Origin: Adiantum capillus-veneris
Taxonomy: Eukaryota; Streptophyta; Polypodiopsida; Polypodiales; Pteridaceae
NCBI GenBank assembly: GCA_014529385.2
Contig: CM043959.1
Span: 86,177,529 to 86,241,528, forward strand
Direction of reading: 5' to 3'
Length of the DNA stretch: 64,000 bases
The notes under the pieces were generated by a model, which was given only the letters and a program-made list of their open reading frames with translations, was not told the origin of the DNA and did not search any database. Each line of letters begins with the position of its first letter. Positions within the stretch are counted from its first letter, which is position 1. The position numbers and the translations under genes are program-made. Shown here in pieces: positions 23,692 through 37,633 of the stretch.

Positions 23692-24408
23692 TCATGGATC
23701 TCTCTCTTCAGACTTCCTTGCTTGTCCTTTTGGACCTACAACTTGTGCAAGGTGAATGGACAAGCTGCGTAAAGATTCATTTAACTTCTCAATCACTTCC
23801 GCCGTTACCTCAGGAAGCTCCCTAGATGTTGATGCTTGTGACTTACCTTTGGGTCTAAGACCTTCTATTGGAACCTCTCCCCTTAGGCACTTGAGTTTCC
23901 TATACTTCTTGGAAGCTCTAATCTCAGCTGCATCATAGGTGGCAGGTGCATCCGCCTCCATCTTTACCTTAAGATCAGGAAAGAGTCCATCTATGAATCT
24001 CTCCTTCTTTAGAAATTCTGCACCATCACCAGGGTTAGCAACACTTCGTATCCATAGATCCCAAAGACGTAGAAACTCTTGCTTGTACAAGTAGTAGTCA
24101 TCTAAATCTTTTTGCTTATGAGAAACAATGTCTTGCCATAGTTTTTGAGTGTTTTGGGGATCAAATAAGTATCTCTTGAAATGATTCACAACTTTCGTGT
24201 AATTCCCTTTAACTTCCTCAGGCAAAGAGTCAAACCAAGTGCTAGCATCTTTCCTAAGGACCACCTCAAACATCTCTACACGTTCTTGATCAGTTACTAT
24301 CCTCTTGATACGACAAGACATCTTGAAATTTGCTAAAAATAATTCTGCATCCTCTCCATGCTCTCCAAAGAAAAGAGGGTATCCGGACATTTGGCATTGG
24401 CTTTCCAT
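23692..24408 (-). pseudogene. gag: G: gag capsid region
   Basis: Starts at an ATG (24408). The capsid region reads FGEHGEDAELFLANFKMSCR, VLRKDASTWFDSLPEEVKG and LKKERFIDGLFPDLKV, homologous to P gag at 39228-39956. It ends at a TGA six codons before the first Cys of the zinc knuckle, exactly where P also has TGA. Apart from that stop it is open for 238 codons. Confidence 0.92.
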
Positions 24409-24457
24409 TATTATGAAAGACTACAACACAAGTTGCAACAAGGGATACAATAGAAAT

Positions 24458-25077
24458 TTAGAACCACTCGCCTGCAAATGAAGAAGTAAGAAAGTACCAC
24501 TCTAGGTTTTCTTCTTCAGCTATCCAAGCTTCAATGAGGTCTCGATTTGTTTGATCAAAACAAAAGGGTAGACTATTTATGAGCTCTAAGAAGGGTTGAA
24601 ATTCTTCAAAGCTAAGATGATATACAAAAATATCTAAAACTTCATTTTCTGGATCTAGAAGAGCAACCACGTCCCAAGTAATGAATTACACTTGCTCTAC
24701 AATTCCCAATGCACAAGCGGTTTGTATAAAAACTAGATCTTCATGCTCATCGAAGGCTGCGAGAAAGTAGCAATTGACTAGGAGCTCCTTTCCTTCGAGT
24801 TCCACATAGTCGGAATGAGGCAACCTTCTCACAATTTCATAAAGAACATCCTCCTCAAGTCCAATCAAGCTTGCAAGATTTAAACAATCCACTTGTGCTA
24901 CAAAACTCCTGGACAAAAACTCCTTAGGATTATGGTTAAATCATTCATAAGCATCAAGAGATTTACAATGTCTCTATGAACAAAGTGTCATAGAAAGTAG
25001 AGAAGGATGATAATTTATACAAATTTGCAATCTTCTCGATGCTCTCTTTATTAAGACAAGCCCTAAATAGCACCCTA
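24458..25077 (-). pseudogene. G: small ORFs upstream of gag
   Basis: Minus-strand frames 24916-24686 and 24670-24458 read acidic, leucine-rich protein (LASLIGLEEDVLYEIVRRLP; FEEFQPFLELINSLPFCFDQ). A third runs into the 25077 junction (IANLYKLSSFSTFYDTLF). I do not recognise a domain. P also has ORFs before gag, and an extra ORF in this position is known in some Tat-lineage elements such as Ogre. Confidence 0.5.
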
Positions 25078-25132
25078 TCTTCATGGATCCTACAAAGGCG
25101 GGGGCGAGCCTTGCAAGTAGGGGATGAGAGAG

Positions 25133-25192
<60 letters not shown>

Positions 25193-26378
25193 GCCTCCTT
25201 TACACAAAGGGAATGAGGGACACATGTCAGCTCCCTAGCCCAGATGCCCACAAGGTGTACTCAAATCCTATTGCATGGCCATGGAGGTGGATCAATGAGA
25301 ATTAGGCTAGAGTAAATCTAGTTCAATTAATTTAAAAACACTTAATAAAAGAACCAATCAGAATTAAGCTCTCCAAAAGACTATTGCAGAGTCTCCCAAG
25401 GGGTCCAATGAGCATTCAACAACCCAATGGCTTGCCTGATGCCTATTGTCCAGGAGACAAAGGGGTCCAATGAGAGTTTAGTTGCATTAAATAATTACCT
25501 AAAGCTCTCATAAAAGGGGAAAGGGGGACACATGTCAGAAGTCTTTCACTTATGCTCCTTAAATCCTATTGGCTAAGCCTAGAGAGGTCCAATGGGGTGG
25601 TAGCATGAGCAAATAGCAAGAGGCGTCGACCCAGAGAGAGAGGGGGCTGAATTTTCAAAGGCATTATCTCACACACTCACACAAGCTCATGTGTGAAGCA
25701 AGAAGACTCTCTCTCTCCTTCTCAAGCTTTAATGGAAAGCTCCTACTCGAAGCTTGTGAGAAGGGAGGCCTACACCAACAACTCTTGGCTTTGTGATGCA
25801 AATCCAACCAAGAGTCAAGCTTCAATGCATGCTCATCTTCTGTACCATGCTAATTACTAAGCTATGGTATGCTAATATGAGTGATTATGTGAGGAGACGT
25901 AAATATTTCTCGTAAGACTACTCCTTCTTCCTCTCTATCTACTCTCTTACCTTGCTATCTCTCACCATCTTCGATGGTGTGTGAGGTCTTGGGTCTGAGA
26001 TCGTGAGGGAATTGATGTTGTGTTTTATAAGTGTTTTGCTTAGTGCTTGAAGCTTCAATCTTCATTGCACTAGCTAGTATTGAAGGAACACAAAGAATTG
26101 TATTGTAAACTATCTCTCTTGATGGGAGAAACCTATAATACAAATTCTTTTGGGGGGGGACCAGCTCCATGTAAATCTGGTCCTCAACTGTTGTCAATAG
26201 CTTAATTTCTCTCTCTTTTGAAGTATTGTTCATGCTATCTAACTAGGTGTTATGCTTTTTGTTGCTTTCTCCACCGAAGCACTCTTGTTAGGTTCATTAG
26301 GAATCTATTCTAATGAATGCTCACTATGTTCATGTTATTTTCCGCAACACACAAGTTACTAGGCCATTAAATGTTACA
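25078..26378 (+). repeat. H LTR copy 2, 5'-truncated
   Basis: Begins inside the LTR at a point equal to about 14637 in copy 1 (shared TCTTCATGGATCC) and ends TGTTACA at 26378. The first 280 bp of the LTR are missing. It contains a (CA)n tract at 25135-25191 and the CCAAT modules. Identity to copy 1 is high by eye, with scattered substitutions. Confidence 0.85.
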
Positions 26379-26379
26379 T

Positions 26380-26391
26380 TGGTATCAGAGC
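26380..26391 (+). other. primer-binding site of H, copy 2
   Basis: TGGTATCAGAGC one base after the LTR end, identical to the site at 16005. Confidence 0.92.
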
Positions 26392-26970
26392 ACAAGGTTT
26401 CTCTTTTCTTGCTCAAGAAGGGAAGTCCTCAATCTAGCTATAAATGGTTGGTACTATTAATTGCAATTGAGTAAGTGGAATAGGGATTTTTCAGCCTTGT
26501 AGTGTGCTGCCTTTGTGCAGATAACGGGGCATCACCTTCGAGAGCTATGGTCTTAATAGTGGAGTCCTATGGGGCTTGCCTATGGCTTAACCACTATTGA
26601 GCTATTAGAAGCTTGACAGGAGTCGGTGCTGTTTTGGTGTTGAACGACCCTATCTTCTATTCCTTGCATTTAATGGTCTTCGAGCCACAGGTATAATAGC
26701 TTGAGTGCTTTTCTAAAGGTGTAAAGAGCAGTAGCAACTAGGGCTTGAAGTGACAAAGTACACTTAAAAAAGAGTAAAGAGAGTGAAATTAATGTTGATA
26801 GCTTTGATTTTGCTAATGAACAGGCTACTAATGATACCCCTATGCTTGTTAATTATCTGGTTTCTAGGATTTAACAAGCTGGGCAATCCATCCCTCCAAA
26901 GTGATGTGCAACGGTAGCTTCATGCTTATGGGATTCTCCAAACTCCCCACCATGAAGAGAGAGTACCTAG
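26392..26970 (+). pseudogene. H leader and start of gag, copy 2
   Basis: Repeats 16017-16595, ending at CTAG (26967-26970) where the second G LTR begins. On the other side of that LTR the sequence resumes with CTAG and H gag. Confidence 0.62.
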
Positions 26971-29649
<2,679 letters not shown>

Positions 29650-30698
29650 CTAGGAAGCCTCCTTGCGAGACTCCCAAAAGAAGAAGAGGGTCCATATGAA
29701 GGGCTCAGAAATTTGCTTATTGATGACTCATCTCCGTCTCAAAGGAGAACTCAAGAGGCCCCACCAAAGGAACGAGAAAGAAGTGAGTCTTGTGCCACCT
29801 CGGCGGAGATGGCTCCACGAAGACTGCGGGCTAAACTCTCTCCATCACCTCTTAAATGGAGAAGGCCATCGCACACTTCTCCACACCATAATTCAAACAG
29901 GGATGACAAAAGAAAAGACTCAAGAAAAAGGTGAGAAGGAGGACACCCTCTTCTTCATCCTCTTCCTCTTATGAAAGTGGTGGTGCATACAAAGAAGATC
30001 AAGGCAAGAAAAAGGCAAGAAAGAGGTCACCCTCTTCTCCATCTTCCTCAAATTCTTCACCTTCTGAAGAAAGTGAGGGTGCAACTTTTGAACCATCGAA
30101 AAGAAGAGGCCATGGGAAATTCTATCCCGCTTTGAAGAGGTCATCCAAGCTCAAGAAGTTCAAAGAGGGAGGTAAGAGCATCTCTTTCCTTACCTACGAT
30201 GGCACCTTTGGTGCTATGGACAAAGTCTTGGCCTTTATCCAACAATTTGATGCGGCGGTTGGAGATGAGGGATTCACGGAGTCCTCTAAGCTACACCATG
30301 AAGCTATGCACTTTCAAAAGTCCGCCAGGCAATGGTGGTCTAGCCTACGGGCCAACGGTGAAGCACCACGAACATGGAAAGCTTTAAGAGCTTCCATCAT
30401 GAAGCAGTTTTTGGCCACCGATGCCAAAGACAAAGTAGTCACCCAATGGCGAAGCTTGAAGCTCTCCCCATACGGATCCATTCACAAATATGTAGACAAG
30501 TTTTGGGATTTACATCTCAAAGCCACTGTCTTCAAAAAGATGGATTTTCGAGAGCAAAAGCAACAATTTTGCGCGGGCTTAACAGAAGAAATGGCGGAGT
30601 ATGTCAACTCCCAAAGGCCACGCACTATATCTATGGTTATACACCATACTATGGTGGCTTCTCTAATCAACTTCCAAACAGGGGCTAGGAGAAATTGA
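29650..30698 (+). pseudogene. gag: H: gag
   Basis: First a basic and serine-rich linker (29650-29934), then after a frameshift near 29930 a capsid region. The latter reads ISFLTYDGTFGAMDKVLAFI, FQKSARQWWSSLRANGEAP, then FWDLHLKATVFKKMDF, a Retrotrans_gag domain. The N-terminal portion of gag lies beyond the G LTR at 26800-26970. The stop at about 30696 comes before the zinc knuckle. Confidence 0.85.
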
Positions 30699-31576
30699 AA
30701 GCCCATGAAAAACAAGGGTTCCAATGACCTAAGGGGAAGGACAATGTCCAAAAGTCTCCTAAGGGCAATTCCAACAAAGCTAAGGAGAAGGGAGTTTGCA
30801 AAGGTAAAAACAAACTCTATCCTGAAGAGCTTGAGCGTTATTGCAAGGATAATCTATGTTTCAAGTGCGGCGAGCAAGGGCATGCGTACCACGCTTGTCC
30901 CCATAAGAACACCCACCATGAGCCTCTTAGAGCTACCTTGGTCAAAATCCAAGAAGAGGGAGCTCACCACAAAGGATCTCCTCGATGCCATGCTTGGGGA
31001 AAGGTAAGAGAACATGATGCTTTTATTCTCTTTGACCCTGGTTCTACTCACAAATTCATATCCACAGAGTTGGCCACCAAGCTAGGCATACAAGCCTACA
31101 AGATGGGAGATGTCCTACCCGCAGATGGTGCTTTCAAGGGGCAAGAAGCTTCAATCACTCCCTTAATCGAAAAATTGAGGATCCATGTCCAAAGCTATGT
31201 GGACAAAGAGGACTTCTTTATCTCTCCTCTCAAGCACGAGGATGTAATCCTAGGGGCACTATGGTTTGATTACATGGTTGCCAATGTTAAATTCCATGAA
31301 AAAAGAATCTATTTTAGGTTCATGGAAAAAGATATGTACATAAATGCTAATGAAATGGGTAACACCATACCCATTGTACATACGCAGGCTTTCAATAAGT
31401 CAATAAAGAGCTCTATTTCCGTGTACATGATTTTTGTTAAATATTCTCAAAATGAACCTAATGCTTTAGAAAAAGAAAATATAAACAATCACAAGGAATT
31501 AGAGTTATCCAATTTTCTCAAGGGGTTTCAAGATGTCTTTATTGACGACATCCCTTGTGAACTACCTCCTAAATGA
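30699..31576 (+). pseudogene. H: zinc knuckle and aspartic protease
   Basis: The knuckle CFKCGEQGHAYHAC is at 30857-30898. The protease (30938-31576) reads FILFDPGSTHKFISTELATK, VDKEDFFISPLKHEDVILGA and LWFDYMVANVKFHEK, which is the usual chromovirus form with D-P-G-S. The ORF goes on to FLKGFQDVFIDDIPCELPP, the start of the RT region, and stops at 31574-31576. Confidence 0.88.
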
Positions 31577-31885
31577 GGCAATGATGACCATGCAATCGAA
31601 CTTCTTCCAGGAAGTTCACCGCCTAATAAACCTCCTTATAGAGTTTCTCAAGCTCAACAAGAGGAGATTATGCGGCAAGAGGAGATCGAAGACCAAGAAG
31701 AGGTGTTGCAGCCCGAGTCCATTCTCTGACATGAAGACAAGGTACTAAGAGGCAGTAAGACTATCCGAGGATATCTTATTAAGTTTAAGAATTATCCTTT
31801 TGAAGATGCTAGATGGATGCAAGGCATACAATTAAAGGATACCCTAAACCTTGTCAATGCTTACAATGCTTCCCTAGAGTAAGCA
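31577..31885 (+). pseudogene. H: RT start fused to integrase chromodomain by deletion
   Basis: After the stop the sequence continues as the first residues of RT (PPNKPPYRVSQAQQEEIMRQ) and then switches, within a short direct repeat CAAGAGGAGAT (31658-31668 and 31676-31686), to the end of the integrase. There it reads GYLIKFKNYPFEDARWM, a chromodomain signature. All of RT, RNase H and the integrase core are gone. Confidence 0.8.
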
Positions 31886-32044
31886 TATGTACAAAAGTTT
31901 AAAATGAACAAAGTTTTTGTCTTATAAGGCTCTCTTTTTCTTTATTGTGCACAAAAATGAATTAGTATGCATAGGGATCCTCTACCCGCTAGAAAAAAGG
32001 ACTAATGAATAGGCTTTATCTTCTTTACCCCATACTATGATTTC

Positions 32045-32057
32045 AAGAGAGAGGTAA
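32045..32057 (+). other. polypurine tract of H
   Basis: AAGAGAGAGGTAA directly before the LTR start TGTCATAATAAC. Confidence 0.8.
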
Positions 32058-32158
32058 TGTCATAATAACTAATATCTAATTCTCCTAAATGATTTTCTCA
32101 TGTTAAACTGATTATTTAATATGGGGAAGTGCCAAGGAAGAAAAAGCTAGAATATTGG
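32058..32158 (+). repeat. 3' LTR of H, left part, split by J
   Basis: First 101 bp of the H LTR, matching 14357-14457. It ends ATTGG (32154-32158), the left copy of the J target duplication, and continues at 59511. Confidence 0.92.
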
Positions 32159-33078
32159 TGTGGGACGCATGTCTAACCTCACCATCCTATCTTATTACAG
32201 TATTAGCGAGAACCACAATTAATTTGTCAAACCATGGGACAAAGCTGCCTCGACTAATGCATAGAGGCTACAAGAGGTTGTCAATCTGTTGGAAAACAAC
32301 TAACAACTTGCATCTAACTCAGGCTACACTCAAGTGACTGAAATCACCAAAATCCAATCGCTCATCGGCAAACAAATCACATCCGTTACAACATCAAATG
32401 ACATCCAAACGTAACGAAACTTCTAGGACAAGTTTATAGGACCTAGGTACACATGCTTATGGTCTCAAACCCCACTTTAGGTCAAGTTCCAAAATCGCGA
32501 TTATTAACAGTAGTGGATTTTTTACCTAGTCATTTTCGACCCAGAATGCATCTAAATGCTTAGCAATGATGCCCCAATACCCCGCCTATGCTTAGTTTTC
32601 GATTTAAAAGTGTAAATTTCTAGTTATGATGAAATTAGACCGCGGGTCGGCGATGCCAAAAGCTAAGAAATATTGTGAATGGCTTACGTCAATGCGTAGA
32701 GCTCTTACCTGCGGTTGCAATGCAAACAAACGCATTCGCAATGTGACAACCGGAGAGGGAGTAGGAAGCACGAGAAGGAGAGAAGTGAGCGTCGTTAGCT
32801 CACACTGTGTATTTTTTATCCAAAATTTATATAAAACTTACAAAAATTGGCTTTTATACCTTAGCCAAGGTTTTTGGGTGGTCAAAACTAATAATCTAGA
32901 GTTCTACCAAAGTTGGGTGTGACTGGCTGATACAATCTGGAAGCTTGTAGCCCCGGCTCATTAATTACAGAGTTTATCCGAGAAAATAAGAGTTACATTA
33001 TTCTCAATTTATCATACTAATAATTTTTTTACAAAGAGAACTCCAAAAAATGGTGTCCGTGTTAGCTTGCTGCTAACA
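32159..33078 (-). repeat. 3' LTR of J
   Basis: + strand ends TGTGGGAC and GCTAACA. It pairs with 58592-59510. By eye about 17 differences fall in the first 250 aligned bases, so the two LTRs have diverged for a long time. It carries a half-palindrome AATCGCGATTATTAAC near 32497. Confidence 0.95.
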
Positions 33079-33092
33079 TTCCCCCCCTCCTC
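33079..33092 (-). other. polypurine tract of J
   Basis: On the minus strand GAGGAGGGGGGGAA directly precedes the LTR start TGTTAGCAGC. Confidence 0.9.
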
Positions 33093-33117
33093 GCCTGTGT
33101 CATCCCTTGACACAACG

Positions 33118-34244
33118 TTATGGGCTGAAATAGTCTTCGAGTTGACGACTGGCGAGGCGGTCTTTAAGCGCGTCCAGTGCCTTCTGGTATCTGATTCTTC
33201 GTTCTTTGTCGGGCACTTGCAAAAATTGCATTGTGACCTGATTCTTCAGCTCCACCGTTGAGTAGCCTACAAACCTAGACGTTAGGTTGCTTATCACCGG
33301 TGCAAATATCTTCGTTCGCCACGTGAAGAATCCAGTGTAGAATGCTTCTTCAAAGGCTAGCATATTATTCGAAGGTAGGAACATGCATCTGGCATAGAAT
33401 CCGTAAAGGATTTCTTTTGAAGGTTGCCCACTCAGATCATAGCATAAGCCTTTGTTTCCTTCCAAGAATGAGATCCATGGGGCTCCTGTTTGCTCAGGCT
33501 CATTAAAAACTTGTATACATATGAGTAGCATCCTACAGATCTTATATAACATTGCACAGGAGAGATTTGGCAGACTCTTGAAGAAAGACATGGTGCCCGT
33601 TAGGGTTTTCACCATGTATTCCTCCGTCGCTTGGCCTCTCTCTGGAGCTCGCAACCTGGGGAAGTTGAGTCAAGTTGGCCTCTTCTTTTGTAGTGCTTCA
33701 TGCGCTTACCATGTCCTTACTCTGGGTATAGGACAGAATGTTGGATCTCTTTGTAGGGCTGCAGGTGCTCTTGTGAATAGAATTAGGTATCTCGGATTCT
33801 TGTTCAACTAGCTTAACCTCCATTTTGGGTGGTCTTTATCTGCGCCATCTTCTTTCATATTCTTATACAGGCTTTCTTTCACCTATAATAGTTCTACTTT
33901 GATGAGAGGGTATGGCAAGGATTGTTGGTGCCATTGAGCATTGATCTGATTGGGAGTGAGTTGAGTGACGTTGACAGAGTGAAAAACTTTCAACTCCCAA
34001 TCCATAGTGGCCTTCCACTGCTCATCCACCTCTAAGGTGATCTTCTCCTTCAGTGCATCTTCTTCAGCTTTTGACAGCTAAACCATTGGCATTGTGTCTG
34101 CATTTGTGATTTGAACCTGAAAATCTTCATCACCACTCGACTCTGCTGTGGACTGCGTCTTAAACTCAGCAAAAGAGACCGAGGGTATGTCTATTTGTGG
34201 CAGCTCTGAAGTGACTACCTCTTCCTGCGTTGGTACAGCCAAAG
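33118..34244 (-). pseudogene. J: coiled-coil env-position ORF, C-terminal part
   Basis: 33654-33118 is open for 178 codons and reads YMVKTLTGTMSFFKSLPNLS, KGLCYDLSGQPSKEILYGFY and AFEEAFYTGFFTW, matching K (61141-61917) and L. Upstream (34240-33900) broken frames read an acidic linker and then WKATMDWELKVF and QQSLPYPL, which match K at 62102-61840. It ends about 30 bp before the J polypurine tract. Insert Q separates it from the coiled-coil part. Confidence 0.8.
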
Positions 34245-36331
34245 TGTGTCGACTCTAGGAGGTGGCATGGGCATATATATGCAGGCTAGAAGAAGCATGG
34301 CAAAGGGCTGGAGCAGCTAGGAGAATCATGGGATGACATGTAGCAGCGGAATTGTATGCCTGATATGGCTTATAGGCCAAGGAAGACTCCATTAGGGGCT
34401 AATTTGGGGAATATATGAAGGAGATGCAAAGTGCAGCTTTTCGGTCCAGGAATGAAGCGCTTGAAGTGTTGAAGGAGCAGGTCTAGATGGCTCATCAAAC
34501 CGAGATACGAAGCCCAAGTTATTGAAGGTTGAAGTTTCAGTGGATTGCAGATTCTTGCCAAACAGGGCAGCTGGGGACGAGTGGTCCAAGTGGATGTTGA
34601 GGTACAGGTGTGTAGAGCTCAATTCATGGAGTCTGCCCGTCTTTTCAGATTGCGGATCAGAACCACGATTTGCATTTTATGGCCAATTGATTCTTTTTCG
34701 GGGGCCGGGTCTGAGCCCACTTGCTCGCATTGGAGGATGTGCCATCTAGCATCTTTGGGATCTCGCCAACGTTCTTGAAGGTAGTATGCACTATGTGGAG
34801 CTAGTCGGAGTCGACGGCATGCCATTACGAGGTTGGAGCGCGGAGTAATGATCGTTCAAAGTTGACAGTAGATAATGGAAGGGCAATTGCATATGATTTT
34901 TTTCATTTTTGGAGGCCCTGGTTCGATGGTGCCGAGGAATCAAAATGCAGAGATGGAAAGTGTAGTCGGAGCTGGGAAGGTGGAGTTTCAGTAAGTTGTG
35001 ACTGCTTGGAAGTCGGGTCCGAGAGCAATAAAGGGAAGTCTGGGGAAGAGGACAAAAAAAGGGGTTTTTTCTAAATATTTTGGAAGGTTGTTATAACCCT
35101 TGGGGGTGCAATTAAGCTAGGGGCTGCCACGTGTCGGGGGCATAGTCCCATATGCACCATGGAAGTCTGGATGGATGTGGTACATATACAGGCTCGTGAG
35201 CCCTCATTAAGACACAATAGGGGAGAGAGAGGGGAGCTCCCTCCCGTTGGCTATGGCGTGCATGTGGCGGCCTTGCCGGGCGTTGCGCGCGGCACACTGA
35301 GGCGGTTTGGTGGCGGTTTTGGCCCGTGGCGGCGGTGCAGGGGCACTTGCGCTCGCGCCGTTTTGTTGATGACGTGGCATCCGGACAAGCGGTGGTTCCC
35401 GCGGCCGTTAAGGCCCCCAAGTTTTTGAAGGCAAGAGGGAGGGCAATAACGACCTCGCTATTGCCTCCCCCCTCATGGAAGAAAGTGGTCCCACAGCAGT
35501 GCGAGGAGGTCAATCTGGAGCACAAGAGGGGGCTCAAAAACTCCAGCCAAAAGACGAATCCCACCAAAGGGTTAGGAGAGAGCAAGTGGAAGAGAGGGAA
35601 GGCTTTCAAAGGGGAGAATTCAAAGGTCCAAAAAGGGCAAGCTGGACGGCCAAATGGAATGGACAAGGAGTCAAGAAGTGTACCATGCAAATGTTCCAAA
35701 AATCAAATGTGCCAAGTGGTGGCAATGCAAGTAAATTCTAATTGGAGCTCCAAGTGAAGTGCACGACATGGAAGCTCACCCCATTTTTCTTTTTTAAATC
35801 CTCCTAGACACACTCCTATAAAAGGAGATAAATGTTCATTTTTTTGGGGTCTTTGACCAAGGCTAGCTTTTTTGCCATGAGGTTTTTTTGCCAAGGCTTT
35901 TGAGCCATTTTTTTTAGTTGCCAAGGTTCATGCCGGTAGTGTGTTGGTTGTATATGGTATTGCACATGCTAGAAGACTATTCTCTACTGTTTTTGGGCAT
36001 CGTTCCCCCTTCCCCCTTCTCTTCTCTACTTGTGCGTGTGTTTCCGAGCGTGTGTAGGCGTGTGCCTCTTCGAGGTTTGTCGTGCAAAGAGAGATAGAGA
36101 GAGGTTGTGTGAGTGTGGAAGGCTATGAATTGATCGGAGCAGAGTGATTGAGTATGTCTGGTGCATTGCAAGGCGTATGTGCGTATGGTTGTGTGAAAGT
36201 GATGATTTTCTTGTGGGTAGTGTTGAGTTTTGAAGGTGAACTCTAGTGGATTGGGGTGTTGTGTATACCCTGGGCTATAGTGAGGCATTGTGTTGTGTGC
36301 TGGGTGTGTTCCCCTTTCCCCCTCTCTAGCG
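34245..36331 (+). mobile_element. unclassified insert Q with LTR-like right part
   Basis: Interrupts the J coiled-coil ORF. The last 111 bp (36221-36331) match the end of the copia A LTR (4053-4163), and a TATA box lies at 35817-35824, so the right part looks like an LTR in + orientation. The left border (TGTGTCG at 34245) is only where J homology stops, and no target duplication is evident. Long frames inside (for example 35112-35699 and 35326-35757) overlap one another and resemble no family I know. Confidence 0.5.
35817..35824 (+). promoter_or_regulatory. TATA box in insert Q
   Basis: TATAAAAG about 510 bp before the right border of Q, in + orientation. Confidence 0.5.
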
Positions 36332-36793
36332 TGTCTGGTTTTCCATCTTTGAGGAGTTGATTTATCCGCTTGAGCTCTGCTATCTCCTTTAGAAGCTCCT
36401 CCTCTCTTGAACCCTCATCAGTGCCAGGTCCCTGCGCTATGATTGTTCTCACTTTGATTCTAATTCTAAGTCCTTGTTTTTATTTTCAAGTGCCTTGTAC
36501 ACTTCATCAGTTCTTTTGATCGAGGCCACGGTTGGATTTTCTCTGATTTACCGTAAGAAAATGGCATGATCATTGATCCTCTGTTCAGAATATTGCAGAG
36601 AAGCATTGGCAACATCTAACTGCACCTGAATTTTCTAAGCTGACAGAGAGGTCGTAAGAAGATCATTTCTAACTTCTGTCAACTGCTCATCTTTTACTTT
36701 GCAGGCATGGGACAATTTAGTGAGTAGATCACCTAACTCCTCCATTTCTTTTTGTTGTTTATATCTAGCTATCTAATGCTGTTCCGCTTCTGC
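36332..36793 (-). pseudogene. J: coiled-coil ORF, middle fragment between inserts
   Basis: The minus strand reads heptad-rich sequence such as EEELLKEIAELKRINQLLKD (36410-36340). It continues the coiled coil at 46058-46205 across insert P, and is cut on the other side by Q. The last 32 codons of the open frame beyond KDGKP belong to Q. Confidence 0.68.
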
Positions 36794-37624
36794 TGATGGG
36801 GGCTTTTCACAAGCCAAGCTCCCATACCCCTCTTCTCTCGTCCCCACCCCATGAAAACCCCCTCTTAGGGAGGGAGTGATGAAAGGCATTGGAAAAAGTA
36901 AGAAAAAATAAAGTATGATTATGTAAATATATAAGAAAGGTAAAATAGGCCACCTCATGCCTGCGGGATAGCCCATCCCCACCTTGCCTCCTTTTTCTTC
37001 ACTGTTGCCCCGTCGGGTGTCCCTTTTCCTCTCCTCCACTCAAAAGGTCAACCCCCTCTCTCTTCCCCTTGTCCTTTCTCCTTTCTCTCTCCCCTAAAGC
37101 TACCCCACCTCTCACCAATAATGCATTATAACTCACCAATAATGCACCCTAACTCACATTCAACTTACCCTATCTTCCAAAATAGTATACCCCACCCCCT
37201 CTTTCTCTCTCCTATATATCCCATGACCCAAATACCCCCCCTCTCTCTAAAGGGCACCATATCTCTTGTCTTGTAGCTAAATAACCTTCCCCACACTCAC
37301 ACACACTCAGTTTCATTGAAAAAAAGTACCCACAGACCCATCCCCACCCGGTGGTTACCTGATTTTTCTTGTGTTCACACGCATCTGCACAGAGATTCAC
37401 CTCTGAACACACTCCCCTCTCCCCCCTCTTCTAATTACTTTAGTCTCCATGTCACCTCTCACTTTTTTTCATCAACCCATCTCTCTCTCTTAGTCTCTCT
37501 CTCATGAGACTTCTGTTCTGGCACATATACACACAGCCAGACAAGTGGGGCCCACAGTCACATGGCCTATGTAGATAATGATCTCTTCATTTCTAAATTC
37601 TATAATTTCTCCCCCCTCCTCCCC

Positions 37625-37633
37625 TATATAAAG
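37625..37633 (+). promoter_or_regulatory. TATA box in P LTR, inside a CCCCT/AGGGG hairpin
   Basis: TATATAAAG flanked by CCCC and GGGG, about 830 bp into the LTR. The 3' LTR has the same at 45346-45354. Confidence 0.6.

Larger units (their letters stand above)
19229..25077 (-). mobile_element. Tat-like gypsy element G, internal region, 5' end lost
   Basis: The minus strand holds a 5' ORF region, gag, protease, RT, RNase H, a second archaeal-type RNase H, integrase and a polypurine tract. The second RNase H between RNase H and integrase marks the Tat lineage. The internal region ends abruptly at 25077, inside the 5' ORF, where a truncated H LTR begins. The primer-binding site and 5' LTR are therefore missing at this side. 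Confidence 0.88.

Noticed and set aside
26455-26472. CTATTAATTGCAATTGAG in the H leader as another array dyad
   Set aside because: The paralogous site at 16079 reads ATTGATTGCAATTGAG, the dyad is incomplete and there is no partner 285-295 bp away.
34240-34250. TGTGTCG at 34245 as a proven left LTR terminus of Q
   Set aside because: No matching target duplication is found beside 36331, so it is reported only as the point where J homology ends.
35112-35757. Long frames in insert Q (35112-35699 minus, 35326-35757 plus) as genes
   Set aside because: They overlap on opposite strands in a GC-richer patch, show no domain and have no homologous copy in the window. Probably composition.
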